From JADHMP01 sp964386915 (GTDB lineage Bacteria; Bacteroidota; Bacteroidia; Flavobacteriales; Flavobacteriaceae): 64,000 bases of DNA. The translations under genes and the position numbers were made by a program. Shown piece after piece: positions 16,029-24,580 of the stretch. The notes below the pieces were generated by a model, which did no database searches, was not told where the DNA came from, and saw nothing but the letters and a program-made list of their open reading frames with translations. The stretch's first letter is position 1; every line of letters starts with the position of its first letter. The DNA is taken from positions 62,001 through 126,000 of the forward strand of contig CAYLUQ010000001.1 of assembly GCA_964386915.1 (NCBI GenBank), written 5' to 3'.

Positions 16029-18293
16029 ATGATCAAAGGGCATTATATCGCTGACCCATGGAAGATAATCGAAAAAGGATTTCATTCTCAAAATGTCAAA
16101 GCCTCCGAAAGTCTATTCAGTTTGGGGAACGGTTTTATGGGACAACGCAATAATTTTGAAGAAAACTACAGCGGTGACCATTTTCAAGGGAGTTATATTG
16201 GCGGGGTATACTATCCCGATAAAACCAGAGTAGGTTGGTGGAAAAATGGATATCCGGAGTTTTTTGCCAAGGTATTAAACGCTCCTAGTTGGATTGGAAT
16301 TGACCTGACCATTAATGGATTGCAATTGGACTTAAATCAGTGTTCAAAGGTGGAGCACTTTGAACGAGAACTCGATATGCAAACGGGACTGTATAAACGT
16401 TCTTTTATTGCCACGCTCTCCGATCAAAACAAAATTCGTGTCACAGCCACTCGTTTTTTGTCTATGGAAAGTCCTTCTTTAGGCGTTATACACTATCAAA
16501 TAGAAGCCCTTGGAGCAGCTTGTGAGTTACAGCTAGCCTCCACCGTTTCTGGTGCTGTAAAAAATGAAGATACCAATTGGGACGACCCCTTTTGGCAACA
16601 CAGCGATGTTATTTTAGAAAACAATTTTATAGGGTTGCGTTCTCAAACCTTAAAAAGCAATTTTGATGTATTGACCTTTGCCAAAACCTCTCTTTTGAAC
16701 CACAAGGGAGAGCCAGAGCATCAATCGGCCACCCATGCTCAGAACGACGCCGTTTTATCGTCTCATTTAACCTATCAATTAGCGCCCGGCAAAACCGTTA
16801 CAATTTTGAAATTTGGTGGCTATGTAAAAGTAGATGGACAATCGAATAAAGAGGCAAGGGATCTTGCTAAACAAGTGGTTGACCAAGCCCAAGCTAAGGG
16901 ATATCAAAAACTTGTTGAAGAGCAAAAAGCAGCATGGGCCGCCATTTGGCAAAGAGCAGATATCACCATTAAGGGTGATGTAGAAGCCCAACAGGCCATC
17001 CGGTTTAATATTTTCCAACTCAACCAAACCTACACCGGAAAAGATTCGAGTTTAAACATTGGTCCTAAGGGTTTTACGGGAGAAAAATATGGCGGCAGCA
17101 CCTATTGGGACACGGAAGCCTATTGCCTTCCCTTCTATCTTGCCACCCAACCCCAACAAGTGGCACTCAATTTGTTGACCTATCGCTATAATCAATTGCC
17201 ACAAGCCATAGCCAATGCCACAAAACTAGGGTTTTCCAAGGGAGCCGCACTTTATCCTATGGTCACCATGAATGGTGAAGAATGTCATAATGAATGGGAA
17301 ATCACCTTTGAAGAAATACACCGTAATACGGCCATTGCTTTTGCCATTTTCAATTATGAACGCTACACAGGTGATGCCTCCTACACCCTTTCCAAAGGAC
17401 TTGAGGTGCTCATTGCCATTGCGCGCTTTTGGCAACAACGGGTTAGTTTTTCTCAGCCCAAACAGCAATATGTAATTTTAGGGGTTACGGGACCAAATGA
17501 ATATGAAAACAACGTTAACAACAACTGGTATACCAACTACGGTGCAAAATGGTGTTTAAACTATGCCGCAAAAACCTTCGAAAAACTTCAAGAAAAGGAC
17601 GCTCAACAAGCCACCCAAATAGCCCAAAAAATCGATTTGAATCTTGATGAAGTTAACAGTTGGAAGGCAACCGCTAAAAACCTTTATTTGCCCTATGATG
17701 CTGATAAAAAAATCTATTTGCAACAAGATGGATTTTTAGAAAAAGAACTCCTAACTGTTGCTGAACTCTCTGCTGAAGAAAGACCCATCAATCAGCATTG
17801 GTCTTGGGATCGAATTTTAAGATCACCCTTTATTAAACAAGCCGATGTATTACAAGGGTTTTATTTTTTTGAATCTGACTTTTCAAAAGAATCACTTCAG
17901 CATAATTTTGAATTTTATGAGCCTTTCACGGTGCATGAATCATCTCTATCTCCTTGTATTCATGCCATTTTAGCGGCTCGATTAGGTAAAATGGAAGCGG
18001 CCTATGCCTTTTATTTAAGAACCGCACGCCTAGATCTAGATGACTACAACCGAGAGGTGCACGAGGGATTGCACATCACCAGCATGGCTGGAACTTGGTT
18101 GAGTGTGGTGGAAGGATTTGGTGGCATGCGTGTTAAAGATGGGGTATTGCATTTTAAACCCCAATTGCCCTCCGTTTGGGAAGCGCTCCAATTTAAAATT
18201 AATTTTAGAGGCCATGTCATTGGAGTCCAAATTGACCCTAAGGGCATCACCCTAGACAACCCCAGCGAAATTCCAGTGGTAGTAGAACATTAA
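16029..18293 (+). CDS. Glycoside hydrolase family 65 maltose phosphorylase
   Basis: This 754-residue protein has no signal peptide, so it is cytosolic, and it has the normal length of the family. Layout: N-terminal beta-sandwich (to about 270), helical linker, then an (alpha/alpha)6 barrel. The expected general acid Glu is in GVTGPNEYENNVNNNWYTN (Glu about 491), wording typical of maltose rather than trehalose or kojibiose phosphorylases. CHNEWEITFEEIHRN (about 420-434) is also characteristic. It splits maltose with phosphate into glucose and beta-glucose 1-phosphate, which PgmB next door converts to glucose 6-phosphate. Confidence 0.92.
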   Translation: MIKGHYIADPWKIIEKGFHSQNVKASESLFSLGNGFMGQRNNFEENYSGDHFQGSYIGGVYYPDKTRVGWWKNGYPEFFAKVLNAPSWIGIDLTINGLQLDLNQCSKVEHFERELDMQTGLYKRSFIATLSDQNKIRVTATRFLSMESPSLGVIHYQIEALGAACELQLASTVSGAVKNEDTNWDDPFWQHSDVILENNFIGLRSQTLKSNFDVLTFAKTSLLNHKGEPEHQSATHAQNDAVLSSHLTYQLAPGKTVTILKFGGYVKVDGQSNKEARDLAKQVVDQAQAKGYQKLVEEQKAAWAAIWQRADITIKGDVEAQQAIRFNIFQLNQTYTGKDSSLNIGPKGFTGEKYGGSTYWDTEAYCLPFYLATQPQQVALNLLTYRYNQLPQAIANATKLGFSKGAALYPMVTMNGEECHNEWEITFEEIHRNTAIAFAIFNYERYTGDASYTLSKGLEVLIAIARFWQQRVSFSQPKQQYVILGVTGPNEYENNVNNNWYTNYGAKWCLNYAAKTFEKLQEKDAQQATQIAQKIDLNLDEVNSWKATAKNLYLPYDADKKIYLQQDGFLEKELLTVAELSAEERPINQHWSWDRILRSPFIKQADVLQGFYFFESDFSKESLQHNFEFYEPFTVHESSLSPCIHAILAARLGKMEAAYAFYLRTARLDLDDYNREVHEGLHITSMAGTWLSVVEGFGGMRVKDGVLHFKPQLPSVWEALQFKINFRGHVIGVQIDPKGITLDNPSEIPVVVEH

Positions 18294-18353
18294 AATAGAC
18301 TCTTGAAACCTATGCCATTCTCATATACAATAAAAAACATTAAACCACTCCCT

Positions 18354-19781
18354 ATGAAACCCAACTTTATCAAAATTGTATTGCCCATAATTGTAATACT
18401 CCTGGCCTGTGAAAGCCCTAAACCCGAACCCCAAAAGCCGGTTGAAAAACCAGTTCAAGATGAAGTGCTCAATCCCATTGCACCCCTTTCTGAAGAAGCG
18501 ATAGCACAAGGTGTGCTCTATGAAGCCAATATTCGCCAATATTCTAACGAAGGTACTTTTAATGCCTTTGCAGCCGATTTGCCCAAATTGAAAAAAATGG
18601 GGGTTAAATTTTTATGGCTCATGCCCATCAATCCAATTTCCACTAACAGAAGTAAAGGCCCCTTGGGAAGCTATTATGCGGTGTCTGATTTCACTCGTGT
18701 TAATCCAGAATTTGGAACCTTAGATGATTTTAAAAATTTGGTAAAAAAAGCGCATCATCTCGGCATTTATGTCCTGATTGACTGGGTACCCGGTCATACT
18801 GGATGGGATCATCACTGGATTGAAGAGCATGATGATTATTATTTAAAAAACAGTAAAGGAGAAATAACAGACCCTATCAACTATCAAACCGGACAATCGT
18901 ATGGGTGGACTGATGTGGCCGATTTAAACTATAACAATATGGAAATGCGCGAAGCCATGCGACAAGCCATGCGATATTGGGTAAAAGAATGTGATATAGA
19001 TGGCTTTAGAATTGATCAGGCTTATGCCGTTCCGCCCGCCTTCTACGACAAAACTTTTGAAGTACTCAATGCCATTAAGCCCGTTTTTATCTTGGCTGAA
19101 ACCGATATCTATCACACAGGAGGATTGTCTTTAGTACAAAAATTTGATGCTTCTTATGATTGGCCTGGGCATAATCTGTCTAAAGAAATTGCCCAAGGAA
19201 AAAAACCTTTATGGCACTATAAACGTCATTTTAGAAACCTCTTGAATCGCTACGGCACCGAAAATATAGTAGTGCATTTTGTGACCAATCACGATGAAAA
19301 CTCTTGGAATGGAACAATAGAAGAGAGCTATGGAGCTGCTGGCGCAACCTTTATGGCGCTTAATTTTACCGTGCCGGGCATGCCGCTTATTTACAGTGGT
19401 CAAGAATATGACTTAAACAAACGACTGTTGTTTTTTGAAAAAGACAGTTTTCCTAAAGTAGCAGGAGCTACCCTGAAATTATTGCAAGATTTAGGCCAAC
19501 TTAAAAACAATCATCCTGCCCTAGCCGCTGGGGCTAATGCGGGTTCTTTCAACCCTTTAATCACGTCTAAAGACGATCAAGTGTTTGCCTTTCAACGAGC
19601 CAAAGCAGGCGATACCGTGACCGTAATTGCAAATCTTTCAAAAAATTATGCTCAGTTTACCATGCCCAACCTCAAGGCTACTTACAAAAGATTTGACAAT
19701 CAAAAAGAAAAGGTGTTTTCGCCGAGTTATCAATACGACATGAAGCCTTGGGAATTCTGGATAGTTACCAATAGCAACTAG
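18354..19781 (+). CDS. GH13 alpha-amylase-family lipoprotein
   Basis: This lipoprotein of about 475 residues has lipobox LLAC near residue 15, followed by a Pro/Lys-rich tether (EPQKPVEKPVQDE), so it is probably at the cell surface or in the periplasm. The GH13 barrel carries the nucleophile Asp in GFRIDQA (about 221), the acid/base Glu in ILAETD (about 249) and the third Asp in TNHDENSW (about 314). It would cut alpha-1,4 glucans into oligosaccharides that feed the GH65 enzyme. The ATG at 18354 fits the signal peptide; in-frame starts at 18303 (TTG) and 18312 would spoil it. Confidence 0.9.
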   Translation: MKPNFIKIVLPIIVILLACESPKPEPQKPVEKPVQDEVLNPIAPLSEEAIAQGVLYEANIRQYSNEGTFNAFAADLPKLKKMGVKFLWLMPINPISTNRSKGPLGSYYAVSDFTRVNPEFGTLDDFKNLVKKAHHLGIYVLIDWVPGHTGWDHHWIEEHDDYYLKNSKGEITDPINYQTGQSYGWTDVADLNYNNMEMREAMRQAMRYWVKECDIDGFRIDQAYAVPPAFYDKTFEVLNAIKPVFILAETDIYHTGGLSLVQKFDASYDWPGHNLSKEIAQGKKPLWHYKRHFRNLLNRYGTENIVVHFVTNHDENSWNGTIEESYGAAGATFMALNFTVPGMPLIYSGQEYDLNKRLLFFEKDSFPKVAGATLKLLQDLGQLKNNHPALAAGANAGSFNPLITSKDDQVFAFQRAKAGDTVTVIANLSKNYAQFTMPNLKATYKRFDNQKEKVFSPSYQYDMKPWEFWIVTNSN

Positions 19782-19818
19782 CTCCAAGAATGTGTATCTT
19801 TATAGCAAATACGATCTT

Positions 19819-20583
19819 ATGCGACTGTTGTCCACTCTTTTTCCTCTCCTACTGATAGGTATAATTATGACGCAAGCTTGTTCTCCTCCTAAAACCCCTC
19901 TCGTCTTTGGACACCGCGGTGCGCGTGGACATGTGGCGGAAAATACCCTGCCTTCCATAACCAAAGCCTTAGATTTGGGTGTGGACGGAATTGAAATTGA
20001 TATATTTCAATGCGCTTCGGGCGAATTGGTAGTGTTTCACGATCAAACCTTAGAAAAATTAACAAACGCAACGGGCTATATTGAACAGCTCGATTTAGAT
20101 TCCATTCAAAAAATTGAAGTGTTGGGAGGTTACACCATTCCCACCTTGGAGGAAGTTTTAGATCTAATCAACGGTCAAGTGGTGTTGAATATTGAATTAA
20201 AAGGAAGTCGAACGGCTCTATTAACAGCAGCTTTGTTGGAAGACTACTTCAAATCTGGGCAATGGCAACCGAAACAGATTCTTATTTCCAGTTTCAACTG
20301 GGAAGAACTGCAACTTTTTTATAAAGTCAATCAAGAAGTGCCTCTTGCGGTGTTAACAGAAGACGATCCTTTGGATGCTATTCCAGTGGCCCTATCACTC
20401 AATGCCGTAGCCATCAATCCTAACCACAAAACGTTGAACACCACAAATGTGGAAAAAATAAAAGCAGCTGGTTTGCAAATTTATCCTTGGACCGTTAATG
20501 CTCCAGAAGACATTCAAAAAATGGTTTCACTAGGCGTTGAAGCCATCATTACTGATTATCCAGAACGGATTAAAGGAATATAA
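19819..20583 (+). CDS. Glycerophosphodiester phosphodiesterase lipoprotein
   Basis: This protein of about 254 residues starts MRLLSTLFPLLLIGIIMTQAC, a lipoprotein signal. The GDPD barrel follows: FGHRGARGHVAENTLPSI holds the catalytic His and Glu-Asn pair, GIEIDIFQ holds metal ligands, and VVFHDQTLEKLTNATG the second His. WTVNAPEDIQKMVSLGVEAIITDYP ends the domain. It hydrolyses deacylated phospholipids to glycerol 3-phosphate and an alcohol. It follows the GH13 gene closely. The frame opens at a GTG at 19792, but ATG 19819 suits the signal peptide better. Confidence 0.9.
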   Translation: MRLLSTLFPLLLIGIIMTQACSPPKTPLVFGHRGARGHVAENTLPSITKALDLGVDGIEIDIFQCASGELVVFHDQTLEKLTNATGYIEQLDLDSIQKIEVLGGYTIPTLEEVLDLINGQVVLNIELKGSRTALLTAALLEDYFKSGQWQPKQILISSFNWEELQLFYKVNQEVPLAVLTEDDPLDAIPVALSLNAVAINPNHKTLNTTNVEKIKAAGLQIYPWTVNAPEDIQKMVSLGVEAIITDYPERIKGI

Positions 20584-20596
20584 TAAAGCACCCTCT

Positions 20597-21022
20597 TTAA
20601 TCGGTATGTTTTTTAGGTGTAGCCAGTTGAAAGCCCCAGCCGGTGGCGGCTCCAGACAGTCCATAAAACACTAAACACCATGCGGCGTCCACTAGGGTGG
20701 CTTGTAAATCTAAGATTTGAGAATTTCCATAACTGAGGATGTTCAAACCAAAGCCAATGGCAAAGCCAACCCAAAGGCCAACAAACAATCCCGATTTGGC
20801 ACTCGGACTTCCGCCATGGTTACTTTTTCGATAAAGATTGGCAAAGCCAAAAGAAAAAAACAGTGTGCCAAGAGCAATATAACTTGGCAACATATTGTCC
20901 ATAGTAACAGTAGAATGCGATTCAAAAAAATCGGCAGCCCAGACGCCATAGAAGGCCCAGCCCAAAAGATAAAACACAAGAAAGCAAAAAAAGGTTCCCA
21001 GAAGTGTAGATTTTGAAAACAT
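20597..21022 (-). CDS. Small membrane protein of unknown function
   Basis: I do not recognise this 141-residue protein with certainty. It has four hydrophobic segments (about residues 5-25, 45-62, 78-98 and 110-130), GLFVGLWVGFAIGFGLNILSY in the third, and a final polar tail. The helix spacing is like DUF1761-type membrane proteins, but I cannot confirm that. It converges with the glycerophosphodiesterase gene and is followed upstream by a tspO-like gene on the same strand, about 77 bases away. Confidence 0.65.
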   Translation of the reverse strand: MFSKSTLLGTFFCFLVFYLLGWAFYGVWAADFFESHSTVTMDNMLPSYIALGTLFFSFGFANLYRKSNHGGSPSAKSGLFVGLWVGFAIGFGLNILSYGNSQILDLQATLVDAAWCLVFYGLSGAATGWGFQLATPKKHTD

Positions 21023-21098
21023 GATATATAAAATTTGGTTAATCCTTAAAGCTAAGAAAAAAAGAGGGTCTAAAATTAAATTAAGAAAATTTTAACCT

Positions 21099-21590
21099 TC
21101 AATTTAGCCAAAAGATGGCCAAATTGAGAAGCGTGGCAAAGCTCACCCAGCCCAAATAGGGATAGAGCATATAGGCTGCCGGACGGTCAACTAGACGAAA
21201 CCAATAAATGCTTCGTTCTATCAATATGCCTAAAATGATAATGACCACTAAAGCTCCTAAGGGTTGGTGAAGCCCAAAAAACACCAAAGACCAAAGTCCA
21301 TTGAACAGCAGTTGGGCGCCATAGTGATAGAGCGCAGTTTTACCCCATTTATGGTGTCTCCCTTTGAGCCAAACGCGTGCAGCGGCCCATCCCATAAGAA
21401 AATAGAGTAAGGTCCATACGGGAGCAAAAATATAATTCGGAGGGTTGAAAAAAGGCTTGTTTAATTGGGCATACCACCCTGGAATGGCACCTTGTGTTAC
21501 CTGTCCGGCCAGCCCCCCAATGGCAAAGGCCAAACTAATGGATACAATTACAGCTAAAGCGTTCTTTTTTTTGTGGGTAATAATCATCAT
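21099..21590 (-). CDS. TspO/MBR family membrane protein
   Basis: This 163-residue five-helix membrane protein is rich in Trp. Family motifs are WYAQLNKPFFNPPNYIFAPVW (about residues 41-61), LLYFLMGWAAARVW, and QLLFNGLWSLVFFGLHQP (about 93-110). TspO homologues bind porphyrins and other hydrophobic ligands and are linked to stress responses. It is transcribed away from the mevalonate genes that start just upstream on the other strand. Confidence 0.92.
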   Translation of the reverse strand: MMIITHKKKNALAVIVSISLAFAIGGLAGQVTQGAIPGWYAQLNKPFFNPPNYIFAPVWTLLYFLMGWAAARVWLKGRHHKWGKTALYHYGAQLLFNGLWSLVFFGLHQPLGALVVIIILGILIERSIYWFRLVDRPAAYMLYPYLGWVSFATLLNLAIFWLN

Positions 21591-21651
21591 GTAAATCTAC
21601 TCGAAAAAAAGGTTTCACAAAAGCGGTACCCTACTTTCCTTGGGAAACCAG

Positions 21652-21659
21652 TATCTTTG
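21652..21659 (+). promoter_or_regulatory. Putative -7 promoter box for the mevalonate/prenyl operon
   Basis: TATCTTTG matches TAnnTTTG and ends only 5 bases before the ATG at 21665. Transcription would start at or next to the start codon, predicting a leaderless or nearly leaderless mRNA. The GTG at 21659 also opens the frame but overlaps the promoter box. Confidence 0.42.
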
Positions 21660-21664
21660 TGGAT

Positions 21665-22726
21665 ATGAATTTGTCTGTTTTTAAGGCGCAATCTCTCTCC
21701 CCTAGAACTTGGGAAGGCACTTGGCAAGCCCCAAGCAATATAGCTTTAATTAAATATTGGGGAAAACACGGAGAACAGTTGCCCAAAAATCCTTCCTTAA
21801 GTTTTTCGCTTTCAGACTGTGTTTCTCAAACAACTTTAGCCATTAAACCACGGCCAAAAGGCAATGAACCGGCTTTTGATTTTTATTTTGAAGGGCAGCC
21901 TAAACCCGATTTTCATCCAAAAATTAAGGTTTTTTTAGAGCGCATTTTGCCCTATTGTCCTTGGTTGCTAGAGCATCATTTGAGGATAGACAGTCAAAAT
22001 TCTTTTCCCCATAGCAGCGGCATTGCCTCATCAGCATCTGCTATGGCGGCCTTGGCTTCTGCATTGGTGGCCGTAGAAGAGTTGCCCCGTGAGCAAGCCA
22101 TTGCAAAGGCTTCTTTCCTGGCGCGTTTGGGTTCTGGAAGTGCTGCAAGAAGCATTGAAGGACCTCTAACAGTATGGGGTGCCGACCCAGCAGTGCCAAA
22201 CAGCTCCGATCTATTTGCTGTTCCCTTAGCAGAATCAAATTATAACCCCATTTTCAAAACCTTTTGCGACACCATTCTACTCATAGACAGAGGCCAAAAG
22301 AAAGTATCGAGCACGCAGGGACATCAACTCATGGATCAGCATCCATTTGCCAACGCCCGATTGCAACAATCTACCCTCCATTTGCAGAGGCTTTTAAAAG
22401 CCCTACAAGAAGGAGATCTTAAATCTTTTATCACTATTGTGGAAGCCGAGGCACTAACCCTTCACGCCCTTATGATGACCGGAAACTCTGGCTTTATCTT
22501 AATGCAACCCAATACCTTAGAAGTATTAAACAAGGTTTGGGATTTTAGAGCTAAAACAGGACTCCCCCTTTGTTTTACACTAGATGCCGGTGCTAATGTA
22601 CACTTGCTCTATCCGCAAAAAGAAGCAGCTCAAATTGAGTCTTGGATAAGCTCAACCCTAAAGCCTTTTTGTCAAGAAGGACAGATGATTCACGATCGGG
22701 TTGGAACCGGAGCTAAAAAAGTGTAA
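21665..22726 (+). CDS. mvaD: Diphosphomevalonate decarboxylase
   Basis: This GHMP-family enzyme of about 353 residues turns mevalonate diphosphate into isopentenyl diphosphate with ATP and loss of CO2. The signature NIALIKYWGKHGEQLPKNPS (about residues 22-41) holds the substrate-binding region, the phosphate loop is SFPHSSGIASSASAMAALA (about 116-134), and the late motif is LDAGANVHLLYP. It heads a plus-strand unit with a second GHMP kinase and a prenyltransferase, so this organism makes isoprenoids through mevalonate. The ATG at 21665 is preferred over the GTG at 21659. Confidence 0.94.
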   Translation: MNLSVFKAQSLSPRTWEGTWQAPSNIALIKYWGKHGEQLPKNPSLSFSLSDCVSQTTLAIKPRPKGNEPAFDFYFEGQPKPDFHPKIKVFLERILPYCPWLLEHHLRIDSQNSFPHSSGIASSASAMAALASALVAVEELPREQAIAKASFLARLGSGSAARSIEGPLTVWGADPAVPNSSDLFAVPLAESNYNPIFKTFCDTILLIDRGQKKVSSTQGHQLMDQHPFANARLQQSTLHLQRLLKALQEGDLKSFITIVEAEALTLHALMMTGNSGFILMQPNTLEVLNKVWDFRAKTGLPLCFTLDAGANVHLLYPQKEAAQIESWISSTLKPFCQEGQMIHDRVGTGAKKV

Positions 22727-22738
22727 TTTTGTAGTGCT

Positions 22739-23668
22739 ATGAAAGGTCCCTTATTTTTTGCTAAAATTTTGCTCTTTGGAGAATATGGAATTATAAAAGA
22801 TTCCAAAGGCTTATCCATTCCTTACAATTACTATAGAGGAGCATTAAAAACAACCGAAAAAGGAACCCCTGACCAACAAGCCTCACACCAAAAGCTACAA
22901 GCGTTTGCTGACTATCTCAAAACACTTGACCCCAAAATTGTGTCCTTCGATTGGAAACAACTCGAAAACGACCTGTCTAAAAATATGTATTTTGACAGTA
23001 GTATACCGCAAGGTTATGGGGTGGGAAGCAGCGGTGCACTAGTCGCTTCTTTTTATGATCGCTATGCCTTTGATAAAATTACGGTTCTAGAAAATTTAAC
23101 CAAAGAAAAGCTGCAACGGCTCAAAGCAATTTTTGCGGTTATGGAGTCTTTTTTTCATGGTAAATCTTCAGGTTTAGATCCCCTAAATAGTTATTTGAGC
23201 CTCCCCATTCTCATAAATTCTAAAGAAAATATTGAAACCACTGGTTTGCCTTCTCAAAATCCGGAAGGAAAAGGAGCTGTGTTTTTAATAGACAGCGGCA
23301 TTGTTGGAGAAACGGCCCCAATGGTGTCCTTGTTTTTTGAACAGATGAAAAAGGAAGCCTTTAGCAACATGATGCGTGATCAATTCATTCACTACTCCGA
23401 TCAATGTGTGGAAGATTTTCTCAAAGGCGATTTCAAAAAACTTTTCAATAATATTAAATCCTTATCTGGTTTAGTGTTGCAAAACTTTAAACCTATGATT
23501 CCTGATGCTTTTCACGATTTGTGGCAAAAAGGCTTAGAGTCTAACGACTATTATTTAAAGCTTTGTGGCTCCGGAGGTGGTGGCTTCATTTTAGGGTTCA
23601 CCCAAGACTTCAACAAGGCCAAAAAAGCGCTTTCCGATTATACGCTTGAAGTAGTCTATCACTTTTAA
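22739..23668 (+). CDS. GHMP-family kinase, probable mevalonate kinase
   Basis: This 309-residue GHMP kinase has AKILLFGEYGIIKDSKGLSI at the N-terminus, the ATP loop PQGYGVGSSGALVASFYDRY (about residues 88-107), and the C-terminal glycine loop LCGSGGGGFILGFTQD. It lies between mvaD and the prenyltransferase. The most likely step is ATP-dependent phosphorylation of mevalonate, but phosphomevalonate kinase cannot be excluded from sequence alone. It starts 13 bases after mvaD and ends 10 bases before the next gene. Confidence 0.85.
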   Translation: MKGPLFFAKILLFGEYGIIKDSKGLSIPYNYYRGALKTTEKGTPDQQASHQKLQAFADYLKTLDPKIVSFDWKQLENDLSKNMYFDSSIPQGYGVGSSGALVASFYDRYAFDKITVLENLTKEKLQRLKAIFAVMESFFHGKSSGLDPLNSYLSLPILINSKENIETTGLPSQNPEGKGAVFLIDSGIVGETAPMVSLFFEQMKKEAFSNMMRDQFIHYSDQCVEDFLKGDFKKLFNNIKSLSGLVLQNFKPMIPDAFHDLWQKGLESNDYYLKLCGSGGGGFILGFTQDFNKAKKALSDYTLEVVYHF

Positions 23669-23677
23669 TATAGAGCC

Positions 23678-24568
23678 ATGTGGCTTTCGACCAAACACCA
23701 AAAGAGGCTTTTACAAGGCCTGAGTCTATTCAGCGTGGTGCGCGGCTATAACCTCATAGTGTTGGTTGTGGCACAATATTTTGCAGCCCGCTATATTTTG
23801 GCCAGTGGGCAATCTTGGAGCACTATTTTGCTAGATTCTTCTCTTTTTTCCCTTATTGCTGCCTCCGTTTGTGTGAGTGCTGCCGGCTATATCATCAATA
23901 ATTTTTACGATGCAGCAAAAGACCAAATTAACCGTCCTAAAAAATATTTATTGGAACATTTGCTCTCCCAGCAATGGCAACTCACACTCTATTTGTTGCT
24001 CAATATGCTCAGTTTGGTCTTGGCTAGTTTTGTTTCTTTTCGAGCCGTTCTTTTTTTTCTGGTTTATATACTATCCATTTGGGTTTATAGTAGTTTAGTA
24101 AAAAGACTCTTTTGGCTAAGCAATGTGATGGCAACCTTTCTGATGGTATTGCCATTTGGGGCCCTCGCTATTTATTATCGCAATTTTGATTCTTTTGTGT
24201 TTTATCATGCAGGCTATTTGTTTTTTTTGCTTTTAGCCCGCGATATTGTCAAAGACCTCGAAAACTTTAAGGGCGATTGGGTTCAGCGTTATCAAACACT
24301 TCCGGTGGTGTTTAATGATAGTATCACCAAAATAATAATTTCCATTAGCCTGTTTTTTTGTCTGTTGCCAATCTACTTTCTTTTGCAAGAGCCCTTGGGC
24401 CTAATGACCTATTATTTTTATGCTAGTGGCCCCTATTTGCTCGTAATACTTCTCTTACTTTGGGGTGCTAAAACCCAAAAAGGATATCTTTGGGCGCATA
24501 ATTTGATTAAGATTTGGGTTTTTGCGGGTGTAATTTGTATTGCCCTAATCCAAAAAAATCTATTGTAA
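23678..24568 (+). CDS. UbiA-family prenyltransferase, geranylgeranylglycerol-phosphate type
   Basis: This 296-residue membrane enzyme has about eight or nine hydrophobic helices. The first Asp-rich motif is INNFYDAAKDQINRPKK (about residues 67-83, N-x3-D-x3-D pattern) and the second is LARDIVKDLENFKGDW (about 186-201), which together bind the prenyl diphosphate through magnesium. The wording is close to archaeal digeranylgeranylglyceryl-phosphate synthases and their Bacteroidota relatives rather than to UbiA or MenA. The acceptor is not proven. Its place after two mevalonate enzymes fits an isoprenoid role. Confidence 0.82.
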   Translation: MWLSTKHQKRLLQGLSLFSVVRGYNLIVLVVAQYFAARYILASGQSWSTILLDSSLFSLIAASVCVSAAGYIINNFYDAAKDQINRPKKYLLEHLLSQQWQLTLYLLLNMLSLVLASFVSFRAVLFFLVYILSIWVYSSLVKRLFWLSNVMATFLMVLPFGALAIYYRNFDSFVFYHAGYLFFLLLARDIVKDLENFKGDWVQRYQTLPVVFNDSITKIIISISLFFCLLPIYFLLQEPLGLMTYYFYASGPYLLVILLLLWGAKTQKGYLWAHNLIKIWVFAGVICIALIQKNLL

Positions 24569-24580
24569 TTCAACTCAACT

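Noticed and set aside
20717..21016. 99-codon plus-strand open frame opposite the membrane protein gene
   Set aside because: The minus-strand product has clear membrane helices, while this frame gives a Lys-rich, low-complexity product without family features; it is a shadow.
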